NCBI RefSeq assembly: GCF_029852145.1
Contig: NC_079973.1
Span: 9,320,385-9,384,384, forward strand
Source: Microplitis mediator
Lineage: Eukaryota > Arthropoda > Insecta > Hymenoptera > Braconidae
Length of the DNA: 64,000 nucleotides
Reading direction: 5' to 3'
The notes under the pieces were generated by a model. That model saw only the letters and a list, made by a program, of their open reading frames with translations. It had not been told where the DNA came from and searched no databases. The translations under genes were made by a program, and so were the position numbers. Shown piece by piece: positions 10,315 to 20,900 of the stretch (the stretch's first letter is position 1; every line of letters begins with the position of its first letter).

Positions 10315-12165
10315 TTATTTACTAGTTGATATAATATCAGCAAATAGTGCTTTAGTTTTATCATCTTTTCCTTGCGATTCAATCCATTGTTTTTTGTCAC
10401 GAGAATATAATGAGACATTAAGTTTTTTATAAATAAGACGTCCAGTTTTTGATGCCTTGAGTCCTTGTCCTACACTGCTGAGTTCATCCATAATACAAAA
10501 TCTTTGAGTTTGTTTTGAATACTCCCAAAATTTATCAAGACAACGTGAACCATGGACACTTAATGCCAGTTGATCCCAATGTCCTTTAATTAATTTTGTC
10601 AATTTTTCTCTACTTTTTTCTCCAACAAATTTACTATCCATAAAAACATCAAGAATACGACTCCCCTTCGGATCACCAAACAAATCAACGAGTTCATCTC
10701 CGCTCATCGCCAGCAATGAATTAACTATTTTAATCGGTTTATTAAACTGTAAGATAGCTTGGATAATTAAACTACCGTGAAGGTTGATAGCAATATTTTT
10801 GTATCTTTCGTCTTTTTTAGCAGCAGTCCATTGATCATAAGTAATAAGTCGACAAACCAGTGGCACAAGTTGTAATTGTCGTTCTGCTGATTCATCACAA
10901 CCCAATGACTTCATAATAACATTAACAAAAGGTCCTTGTTTACTTTGTAATCGCAAACATGCATTAGCTAAACTTGACAACACGCCCATAAATTGTTTAT
11001 TAATTATTTCTAAAACATGTTCTGATATTTCGTCAAATATTTTTTCAAACTCTTCTTTTGTTGCACAAAAATTTAATAATTTTTGCACACAATAATTTGT
11101 ATCTTTTACTAATGTTAATTTTTTTAAATTACTTTCAAAATATGTTGTATATATTTTTTTAAATTTTTTTGGTTGCGCAACCATTAAACACGTTTCTAAT
11201 AAGCGTAGTGAATCTTCATTATCAAATATATTTGATAATGAATCATCAGTGTTGCTGGTAAAACAATCATTCATTATTTTTTTAATGATTTTGGAATTTA
11301 ATTTAGAATCAATGTCTTGTGTGCTGTATAATAATGTTTGTAAAAGACCAGATGTTAATTTATCTTTACCAAATTCACGGAATTGTGGCCAATCTACTAT
11401 TCGGTTTCCGGATATTTTTAATAATTCGATATAATCTTCATTAACTTTTCTTCGTGGTTGATAAACAGCGTTAGTGTTATTATTAATAATAGTTTTATTA
11501 TTATTATTTTTGTCATCAATTTTATAAAATAAACCTCCAAGACATTCAATGGCAGTTCTTAAAACATGATTAGCATAATGATCGTGAGTAAATTCTTCAA
11601 AATTATTAATTGTAAATTTGCATAATTTTAATGCTATTTTATTATACTCATCTGCTTGATCTTCAGTAGTGATAACAATGTCTTCTTTTTTAATTTTCAG
11701 GTCCGTGTGATTACAATCATCTCTATTGCCACGATCAGCACATACGTGAATTATTTTCTCCAAAACATGACTACCAAATCTATCACAACAAATTAAACGT
11801 AATGATGGACTGAAGGCATTTGCAAATCGTTGAATAACTTGAAGACTCGCATAATCCATTAAAGAATCTATGACTCTTGAACCAACTTGATTTTTGGAGT
11901 ACTCTATTTCATGATCAACTATTTGGTCGTAAACATTATTTACAAATGTTAATTTATCATCCATTGTTGGAAAATCTGTTCGTAAAACTTCTAATATTCT
12001 AATTAAATATTGATAAGTATCATAATCAAGTTCGTTGTTGATAATTGAATCTCTTGTACTTCTTCGTATTAATTTTTTAGCCATTTGATTTGCTGAACGT
12101 TTTTTTTTACGTTTAAATCCTTGTTTATCCGAGTCAGTATTATTTGTGGTATTTATTTCAGACAT
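10315..12165 (-). CDS. Nop9: nucleolar protein 9 (Pumilio-repeat rRNA-processing factor)
   Basis: One uninterrupted 616-codon frame (human NOP9 is 636 aa). A basic N-terminus (KRKKKRSANQMAKKLIRR, about residues 19-36) resembles a nucleolar localisation signal. Pumilio-type repeats follow, recognisable from their helix-2 motifs: NQVGSRVIDSL, DRFGSHVLEKII, DHYANHVLRTAIECLGG, DTNYCVQKLL, NLHGSLIIQAIL, DPKGSRILDVFMDS and SVHGSRCLDKFW. The order and the pairs GSHVLEKII / GSRILDVF are characteristic of Nop9 rather than of Puf proteins that regulate mRNA. Nop9 binds the 3' region of 18S rRNA precursor and is required for small-subunit maturation in the nucleolus. An Asn-rich insert (residues about 217-235) between repeats looks like microsatellite expansion. 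The start is the first Met of the frame. No intron is needed. Confidence 0.95.
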   Translation of the reverse strand: MSEINTTNNTDSDKQGFKRKKKRSANQMAKKLIRRSTRDSIINNELDYDTYQYLIRILEVLRTDFPTMDDKLTFVNNVYDQIVDHEIEYSKNQVGSRVIDSLMDYASLQVIQRFANAFSPSLRLICCDRFGSHVLEKIIHVCADRGNRDDCNHTDLKIKKEDIVITTEDQADEYNKIALKLCKFTINNFEEFTHDHYANHVLRTAIECLGGLFYKIDDKNNNNKTIINNNTNAVYQPRRKVNEDYIELLKISGNRIVDWPQFREFGKDKLTSGLLQTLLYSTQDIDSKLNSKIIKKIMNDCFTSNTDDSLSNIFDNEDSLRLLETCLMVAQPKKFKKIYTTYFESNLKKLTLVKDTNYCVQKLLNFCATKEEFEKIFDEISEHVLEIINKQFMGVLSSLANACLRLQSKQGPFVNVIMKSLGCDESAERQLQLVPLVCRLITYDQWTAAKKDERYKNIAINLHGSLIIQAILQFNKPIKIVNSLLAMSGDELVDLFGDPKGSRILDVFMDSKFVGEKSREKLTKLIKGHWDQLALSVHGSRCLDKFWEYSKQTQRFCIMDELSSVGQGLKASKTGRLIYKKLNVSLYSRDKKQWIESQGKDDKTKALFADIISTSK

Positions 12166-12483
12166 TTTCGAATTATTTATTTATTTAAATTATCAATAAT
12201 ATAACCAAACTTTTTTATTTATCTCACGCACGTGTTGGATGTAAGCGTAAATAATTTTAAATTAAAATACTTGAATGGCACGTAGTATACCTATAAATAT
12301 AAAACAGATAATTATTTTCATTGATAAAATATAGATAGAGCTAGGAACCAATGGGTCTGTTTAATTTCGCCAAACATGAAGTTGGTCACTTATTCAAAAT
12401 AGGTGGCGCTGATGGCGTGAGAATAGGCGCTAGATATAAAAAGTAGCAGGATGAAATAGCTTAGCGGAAAAACCACTAAGATA
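12166..12483. other. Nop9 upstream region
   Basis: About 300 bases separate the Nop9 ATG from the retrotransposon fragment beyond. A patch at 12220-12245 (CTCACGCACGTGTTGGATG) contains a CACGTG E-box and could be part of the Nop9 promoter, a common feature of ribosome-biogenesis genes. That role is inference. A second GC-richer patch lies at 12400-12435. Confidence 0.35.
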
Positions 12484-13140
12484 ATGTGGCTAGGGTGGTT
12501 ATCAATAAAAAATAGAAGACTTTATTTGATTGCAACACATATTTATAAAGCGATATATCTTGATGCTTCAAGCTTATGGGGAGATCAATTTCATTTGCGA
12601 TGTGATACTTATAGTTTTAAAGCTGACGAAATGAGAACTGATTTATTATTAATACCTTTTTGTCATACTAATCATTATAAATTGCCTGCCTGGTCAGGAT
12701 TTGGCAATCATCTATGGTGTTATTCCATATTACATGGCCTTCGCTAAGAGATATAGTTGTATAGTCATATTCTATGATGAATAAAGATTAGATTTCAATG
12801 ATAAAAAATATTAATTTATTTAAAACCGTAAGATGGACGGCGGAGTGAAAGGGTTCACCTATCATTAAAAATTGTTTATTGTTACGGGTATTAATTTTTG
12901 GAATTCGTTGCCTAAAGTAATAACATTAGCTGAAACACTTAATATTTTTAAGACTAGATGCTTCAAATATCTAATGTATCATGAGATAACATAATATAAT
13001 ATAAAATATTTCACATTATGTACATCAGATCTTCATATTATGTATTTCGAAATTATTGATAGAATTAATAATGAATAGTAATGTATGTATTGTATGAGAT
13101 ATTGTATTTTTGCCGGTTCTATAAATAATAATAATGTAGA
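12484..13140 (+). pseudogene. non-LTR retrotransposon RT 3' end (copy C)
   Basis: The first frame (12484-12745) reads KNRRLYLIATHIYKAIYLDA, then SLWGDQFHLRCD and LLLIPFCHTNHYKL, aligned residue by residue with the copy at 24.7-24.9 kb. A piece at 12730-12880 interrupts it. Reading resumes with TGINFWNSLPKVITLAETLN, then FKTRCFKYLM and a stop near 12990. A 3' UTR rich in AATAATAATG ends near 13140. The copy is frameshifted and cannot be active. Confidence 0.75.
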
Positions 13141-13237
13141 AAAATAAAAACCTTACAGCTCTCTCTTCTAGATGGCAGACGAATGCCAATCATACAGCAA
13201 AAAAGTATATATGTAAGAACGGGGATCTCTGATCTGA

Positions 13238-13474
13238 TGTTTCAAAAAGTTTGAATCATATGACGACTTTAAAATTTGGCTTGAACAATATGAGAGAATA
13301 AATGGCAACTGTGTCAACGTTGTGCGAAACAAACGTTTGTACAAAGTTTACAAAGATCGTGAAAATGTAAACTTTACTCCAAATTTAATTTATGATCAAT
13401 TAAAATATCATTGTTCTACAATCGATAAAAATGAAGAAGTGACTTCGTACACTGAGAAAAAAATTTTCTTCTGA
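13238..13474 (+). pseudogene. ZSWIM3-like N-terminal domain fragment
   Basis: An open frame of 78 codons without ATG, preceded by TGA, begins CFKKFESYDDFKIWLEQYER and continues with VNVVRNKRLYKVYK and LIYDQLKYHC. This pattern (aromatic-x-Y-D-D-F-K, Y-E-R-x-N, then a Y-x-x-L/V-K-Y-x-C) resembles the N-terminal domain of ZSWIM3 proteins, many of which in insects derive from MULE-type transposons. The last eight codons run into the terminal repeat of the element that begins at 13450, so the fragment was probably cut by that insertion. It could instead be an exon of an undetected gene; a gene relic is more likely. Confidence 0.5.
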
Positions 13475-14944
13475 CAACTAAATTTTAGTTATGACATAAC
13501 AAAATGATTTGATTGCCCATTGTCAATCATATATTTGGTTGTTTTAACTAAATATTTTATAATCCACCAACAAAAAAAGTTATTGGAAACTATAAAATAT
13601 TTAGTAAAGATAACGCGTTAAGTAGCAAGCATAAAATCAAATTGATTCCCTGTAGAGCTTATAAAGTAGTCATAATGAAATATATCAGTGATCCTTAGAG
13701 AATGAGTTATTGATAATAACTAAATATTATTTTAAAATGACAGGATATTTATTGAACAATAAAATAAATGCATAGTTAGAATAATAATTTATTTCCATGA
13801 CGTACTTATTTTTGTACTATGACAAAAATTGTTCCGGGAAGCATTAATATTAAGCATTAATGTCATAGTGTAATACAGGATACCCCTGTATTACTATCAA
13901 AAAAAGGGTTACTGTCGTTCTGCTAATTTACAGCGGAGAATCCGTCCCATAAATGCTTATAATAATTCTGAAATAAGTTTCTTACCAGGGACACTACAAG
14001 TGGTGGGCGTGATCTAGTGGCGAGCACCGAACTACTCCCGCTGCTGCTGCCTAACACCATAACTTTTAAATCAATAATCAGTAGGTTCAAATATATATTT
14101 ATTAACCTCGAACAAATATAGGGGAAGGGGGGGGGCAAAAGGGGGTAGGGTAGGCAAAACGGGGTACCCCCAAAATTTTATAAGAAAAAATTTTATATTT
14201 TAAATGGTTTTTAAACATTCCAAAATCACTTCTGTAAATATAATTAAGCGTTACTTTGAATTTTTTTTGGTAAACTTTTTCAAAAATCAATTGTCAGTTG
14301 AAAAATATTAATGACGCTTGTTTTAAGATAAAAACTATTAAAAATTTTTTTTCTTCTTTTGTATCCAATAAACATGTAAAATATAATTTTTCTTCATGTA
14401 AAATACTTAAAAAAAAATTTAACTTAATCAAATTCGTTTAAAATCCAGAAATTTTTTTTTTTTTACCTTTTTTAGGGGGTACCCCACTTTGCCCGCAGAA
14501 ATGAAAAAATTTTTTTTTCAACGGTAACTGAAAATTTCTTCTATTTACTTTGAATATCATTAAAAAAAAAAAAGATTTAGCGTATTTGAGTCCTCGAAAA
14601 CTTGGTATTTCCTTAAGTACCCCCTTTTGCCCCTCCCTCCCCTATATATATTTAGTCTAAATGAATATATTTTTTTGTGTCTAAGTAATATTTATTAGAG
14701 TTAATATAATAATATTTTGCTTTAGTATTTGGGTTTGTTGGCACTATAAAATAATTTAGTTGTCTATGAAATAAATATTTTCTTGACTTCACCAAATTAT
14801 TTTTTATCTTAGAGAGAGAGAAATATTACTGTCAACCAAATAGAGTCTATTAAATCATTTATTAAAAATGATAAAATAGATTTTGTTGATAACAGAATTC
14901 AACAAAACCAATTTAATTGTCCGAAGAGAAATTTTTTCTCAGTG
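13450..14944. mobile_element. 1.5-kb TIR element, CACTGAGAAAAAA ends
   Basis: The left end CACTGAGAAAAAAATTTTCT (13450-13469) and the right end, ending in TTTTTTCTCAGTG (to 14944), are inverted, and the similarity continues for about 35 bases (GACAACTAAATT facing AATTTAATTGTC). The interior shows no transposase frame and is interrupted by a second element at 14117-14646. Without the insert it would be about 0.96 kb, a non-autonomous element. Confidence 0.65.
14117..14646. mobile_element. nested element with TATAGGGG / G-run ends
   Basis: The left end TATAGGGGAAGGGG is followed by a run of G and GGCAAAAGGGGGTA. The right end is GTACCCCCTTTTGCCCC followed by TCCCTCCCCTATA, the inverted counterpart. 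The interior repeats GGGGTACC and its complement (about 14162 and 14476). A further single end of the same family (TATAGGGGAGGGAGG then AGGGCAAAGTGGGCC) lies at 27346-27375. The G-runs on one strand could form G-quadruplexes. It interrupts the element at 13450-14944. Confidence 0.7.
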
Positions 14945-15265
14945 TTGAATTATTAAAAATTATTTGAACTTTTGAATCATTTTTAATAAATTTTAATCAT
15001 GAAATAATATCAGGATTTTTAAAAAATTTCGAATCTTTTTTAAGATGACTCAAAATCATGTAAATCTAAAAATTTCATATCATTTTAAATAATTTTCAAT
15101 ATTTCCATGTGGCAATTTCCATCACAAGTTGATGGTCAAGATTTTGATCACAAGAATCTTTTGACAGATACGACATAGGCTTGTCCAAGATGACGTACAT
15201 AAAATAATCTTATAGTAATCTTGTACTATTTTTATGAAAGTATTTTGAGGAAGACACCTAGGTAT

Positions 15266-15587
15266 CTACACGGAAAAAAAATATTAGTAAATATTACTGA
15301 GATTCTCGTCAACAGCGCGCCTAGACCGAATCTCAGCAAATATTATGGAGTAGAACGTAAGAAATTAATAACAGATGCATTTTTTTGACAAGTGTCTTGT
15401 AGTTTCTTAAGGTTTAAGTAGTAAATTTAAATAGTCAAGCAGTATATTTCAACGATTAACTGTTAATTACAGCAGTTTAAACGTCAAAATCATTATTTTA
15501 CTGATTGAAACGACATTAGTTATTGAACATAACATAAATAATTACAAGTTGAACTACAATTATTGTCAATCATTTTTTTCCGTGTAG
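15266..15587. mobile_element. 322-bp MITE, TIR CTACACGGAAAAAAA
   Basis: A perfect 15-bp terminal inverted repeat: CTACACGGAAAAAAA (15266-15280) and TTTTTTTCCGTGTAG (15573-15587). Inside is a smaller inverted pair (TGAGATTCTCGTC against GACCGAATCTCA) near the left end. No ORF. The CACGGAAAAA end recurs at 53487. Confidence 0.75.
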
Positions 15588-16297
15588 AACTCTATGTATT
15601 GCTTTTTCTCGGTCAGTTTTCAAACTACAAAAAATTAAAGTTTACTCTGTTAATAAGCATCATTTGTAGATTATTGAAGCAAAAATTAAAACTAAAAATT
15701 CCAAAGTCGGGTTCCAGCGTGACGGAGCTTTGTCAGGTGTTTATGGAATATTCAAAATATTAAAGCACATGCGATAGATATATCTATATCGTATACGAAT
15801 CGCTGTATTTTACGATGTACGAGTGAAAAGAATTGATTTATCCTACAAGATTGATCATTTGTTTGTTTTCTAAAGAAAAAAACATCTTGATCGGATTAGA
15901 AAGAAAACAAAATCCATTTTTTGGTGGATACTTTTTGAAATTGAAAATAATCAAGCATTTTTTGTCGTACAAATAAAATACTTAAGCTATAATTAAAAGA
16001 TGAATCGATTGATTTCTTCTTATTCTACAAAATATTAACCAATTACATTTGTAATAAAATTTGATATTTATTAATTCGCATGAATATTTTTTATAGAAAT
16101 GATGTACGAAGTATAGAAAAAAAAAATTTTTGCATACGAAACATACATGTAATTTAGCTGGAAAAAGATATCGCAAACCGGTTGTCGGCGTCACAAGCAT
16201 ACACGTGCAGACACACAGTAAAAAGTAGAGGGCGCATACGTATATATATATATGAATACATGTGCATTAGCGGCACTAGCTGATACGTACTACAGTG

Positions 16298-16463
16298 TAT
16301 AAAGTTGTATTCGCCGTTGAGTCTATATGTACACACGCGGTCCTCACCTGAGGGAGATCCCAGGTTTTGCAGCATGGGAACGACTAAAGAGTGGGGAGGA
16401 GAGTCACAAAAGAGTCGGAGCAGTTGCCGGTACGAACTACGAATCCGTATCTAGTCGAGCCGC
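16298..16463 (+). promoter_or_regulatory. candidate promoter and 5' UTR exon of the coiled-coil gene
   Basis: The 16.2-16.5 kb stretch is the most GC-rich and CpG-bearing part of its surroundings. It holds a TATAAAG at 16298-16304 and, after about 160 bases, a strong donor (CGC then GTAAGT at 16464). The first coding exon of the coiled-coil gene begins at 17905 on the same strand, with an acceptor-like TATTTTAG at about 17800. A leader exon here spliced to 17.8 kb is therefore plausible. Another GC-rich stretch at 17100-17400 is a rival for the same role. Confidence 0.3.
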
Positions 16464-17904
16464 GTAAGTCGCCTGGGTAACAGTGCAGTATTGTTGTGTG
16501 CCGCGTAATTTTATATCCAAGTATACAATATAAATATTGTTATTTTCTATCCTTTATGGAAATGTGCGTAGTATGTATGTTTAAGAGAATCGTGATGTTA
16601 TATACTCTCAAGATTATTAAATCGATAGCGACATAATGGGATTTAAATTAACATGGAAATTTATCTTTTCATTTAAAAAACAATTTTTCAAAAAGTAAAA
16701 ACACACACAAACAATTAAGTGTCCAGTAAACTGTCTATAGATTTATTGTTACCAACTTATTAAAAACTATTGATTATAGTTCACTTGAAGTTATTGTAAT
16801 TGTTAGCAGTGATTCGTTAAAACGATATAAAGAGAAAGGTGCGCTGTTAAAAATATTAATCTGAATCATAGAATTCAAAAATCAGTAAGGTATCTTTTTT
16901 AAAAATGTAAGATACAAAACCTAAAGGTCAATTTGTCTGAACAGGCATATTCCTTATTAAATAATTGAACTAGTTTACCAATTAAATTTCTGTCAAGTAA
17001 CCTGGATAGTATAAATTGTTTTAATTGAATCAGATTAAAAAACAGATGCCTATTTTTACAAGTAAAGAATAATAATAATCGAAAAAAGCAGTTTAAAATT
17101 TGCATCGCTTGCATCGAAGGCCTTGTCTCTGAGCTTTGACGCTCGGAGTAACAGTACTTCCGTTGCCGTGGTTGCTTGGAATAAGCCACTCTCCTCCATA
17201 GAACGGGACCGATACTCAACAAGAGTCTGTCGCGCTGTCCGCTCCTACGCCTTGTCTTACTGTCCCGATTATTTTTCTCTCATGTATGTTTATGCTACCC
17301 GTAATAAAACCATCGCTTGTACCTCATCTTCCTTTCTGTCTTAAAAGCAGTCTGGCCAGTCGTGTATAGATTGGCTCGATGGTAAATTTACAGTCTACTT
17401 TAGATGGAAATCACTCAAAGTTTTAAATCAACTGGATGTGTGTTGGTGAAGGAACACAAAGAGTTTATACTCCGAGTGTAAACAAGACCATAATGCAGCT
17501 AGAGCAGCTTGACTTCACACCTGTCGATAATAAAAACTAGTATTCTGAGCTAGCTTTTATAATATTAAAAGCTATTAAAAAACACAAAAGAAAATAAGTT
17601 TTCCACCTGCGTTTTTAACTTTGGATAATCAAGCATGCATAGTTGATAGGGAATCTCTAAAACTAGAAAAAAAACCATAAAAGTTAAAAGTTCAAGAATA
17701 CGACTTTATTTTATGTGCGTTTGGTACCACCATGAATTTTAATGTAAGGTGTTGTGGTAAAAAAATTATTATAGTATCGAATAAGTTTATAATTACTTAG
17801 ATATTTTAGTGTTAATATAAAATAGTTTTTAAGTGATTGCATAAAATAGAAACAGAATTAATTATTTAAGTGAATTTAAGTATTAGCATTATTGGATTAA
17901 CAAA

Positions 17905-20900
17905 ATGAAGACTACACAAAGGACATTTAGGTGAGTTTCAATTTTGTTTATATTAATAATTTATATAGGTTATTGTTATAATACGTTTATATGAATGTAT
18001 TAAAAATAATAGACGCGTGCATAATTTGTACAGCATTACTGTTGCTCGTATATAGTGATACAGTTAACAATATATATTATAATAGAATGCACAGTTAAGC
18101 GAAATGGTCGTTGACCCAATGACGAATGTATATGTATAATGATTATAACCATAAGAATCATAAGTTGGGTGATACTTAAAATTTACAATTCGTTAATTTT
18201 ATTAAACAAGTTATAGACATATATTTACACAAAAAAAAAAAAGGAAAATCCAAAAGAGCACACCTCAATCATTCATAATAATTATTATTATTTTACAATT
18301 TTAATCATTTTTATCATTATTAATTTTTATTTAACTATCGCTTTTTATTTTTTAATTCTACTGCTACACAAGTGCAGCTCCCAGTAGTTGGTAAAGTAAA
18401 AAAAAAAAATAATAATAATGATAATAAAAATAAAAATGGAAGCTAATACTTAATGAACTACCGGTTTTAAGTTTTTTTTATTAATTACAAGTAAACAAAA
18501 AGGATTTAGATAGCGATTCTCAAAAGGGTTCTTGCGACAAAAAATAAAATACTAATAAAAAAAAAAAATAGGCCAATTTAATATATTTTTCAAGAGTTAT
18601 TGAAGTTTCGAAAATTTGTACAGAACAATTGACAGCACTGATTTCTTGGATCACAATAAGTTATCCCTGATTAAGAAAAATTATTTAATCCATGCTAAGT
18701 GTATATCTATATATTAGTCGATTCAAATTGTTCTAAATCATTTCAAATCATTTTTCATAATCAGGGATGTTAAACCAATTCTTCGTAATTGAATTTTTGT
18801 AGTGTTATTCTGTTTTTTTAATTTAAAGAATGTTCGCTTGCATCAAAAATGAAAAAATTCTTTACTTAAGTATTTTAATTTTGGTTAAAGAAAATTTATT
18901 CTTCAACTAAAAATTATAATATATTTTGAACGAAATTATTTTTTATTTTTATCCTATAATAAAGGACTTACACTGTTACAAAAGTATTTGAAAAATTATT
19001 CAATACTATGGGCTATAGGCTGTAGAACACCTGCAACGCGTCCATTAAAATGTAAATTTATTTTCAACGGTATGTCACTACTCTAAGGCCCAGCTGTAAT
19101 ATTGTTCTCATGAAAAAAACAAGGCCACAGGTCCTGAATTTGTATTCCCCTCGAGGCAATAACCCAGGAGAACATGCTCACGTGTGTTGATACTGATAAA
19201 TTACAATTACTAAAAAACAATAAATTTTATAATACATGAGTTAAACATTGCTAATAAAATTAAAGTGAAAAAACAGATTTTCGCTAAAAATCTAAACAAA
19301 AAGTTCAACAAGAATTGTATTCAATATAATTTCCAGTAGTAAGTTTTACAGTTTAAAATATACTTTTAACTAAATTTCTAGTAATATCCTGAAATTCTGA
19401 TTTTAAATTGTAATTTATCAAATTTTTCGTTCAAAGTACCGCAGTAATTACTGTATTTTATATGGAAACAGTAACGACATAAATAACATTATTTTTAATG
19501 TTAACATATAAAACTTTAATTTTTTCTTCTTTTTTCTTTATATTTTTTTTAAATATCTGATTATTCTATGCATACATTGTATTTTTAATCCGTTAATCTG
19601 TTTAAAAGTTATAAAATGTTAACTTACGTACGAATGTACATACACACATACACGGATAGATCCTTAGACATCATCTTAAAATTAGTCAGAATAGCTTTCC
19701 AAGACCTTAGAATGTCAACATCCGTTGAAAACTCGACTTTCGGTAATCGGGCTAAGATCAATAACTTCGATTTATTTTGAAAATTTTTAAGTTATTTCTT
19801 TGTGGAAAGTTGAACAAAAATTTCTGATTAATATGAAAGAACTCATATACATCTATCTGTTTGTTTTCTTAACTTCCCACCATGAAAATTGAAAATTTGC
19901 AAAAAAAAAGCAAGTTATTGGTTTTAGTTAGATTTTCCAAATCCGAGCTTCCATCAGACGTCGACGTTATTTTGAGGTCCTATTAGGAAGCTATTCTGAC
20001 TATTTCCGGATGGATGTCCGGGTGTGTAAATTTTTTTTGTCCGATGATATCCTTGGAACGAATACACTGATTTGAGCGTTTATGGCGGCAATCGAAATGA
20101 CTCATCAAGACAGACCTGATTAGATCTAATTGATTTTTCAGTCGACCGGTCGAGTAATTTACGAGTTATACGAAAAATATAAATTAAAAATTTTTTTTTT
20201 ATTAGATTTTTTCGTATAACTCATAAACCGCTTCTCCGATCAGCTTCAAAATTTACTAATTTCTAAATCTTATTAAGCTCTTTCGATTGCAGCCAAGTAT
20301 GATCGAATCGGTTAATTCGTTCCAAAAATATCATCGGACAAAATTAGTTTTTTTTTAATGAAATGTATGTATTTTTGGTCTAATAGTTTTTTGAGCTAGA
20401 AGAGCTCAAAAATTTACAAGTAAGAATGTTTTCAAGCTCGGAGAGCTCGAAAACAGCGGCAAGTTTTGGGGTTGTCGCAGGGTCAAACGTTTTTCAGATT
20501 TTTTTTACATATCTAATAATTTTTCACCTGTATTAATTTATCTACAATTTGTTGATTCTGGTATTGTATATGAGGAGGAATATATAGTAAAATGATAGTG
20601 AAGTCCAATATTAATTTTTAAAGGATGAACGAGCACAGTGCTGGAATGGGCATAGATAGTGGCTGACGCACAGCAAAATAAAAGCTTTATATTTAGTCGC
20701 TTATTATTTAGCAATATATAGTCAATTTATAAATATTGTCGAGAGAGATTCGGGAAAAAATGGTTTAGTAAAAATTCAATAACAGTCAATAAAATTTTCA
20801 TTCTAAATTAGATTTTTTAGTGAATCAAATGGTATAATTCATTAAATGCTTTTTATTCTGTGCTCTCAAACTTTAAGTAACTTTACTTATGATTTAGCAA

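Noticed and set aside
16154..17344. Several 70-107-codon frames in the GC-rich stretch
   Set aside because: Frames on both strands overlap each other without motifs; the region reads better as promoter or leader sequence.
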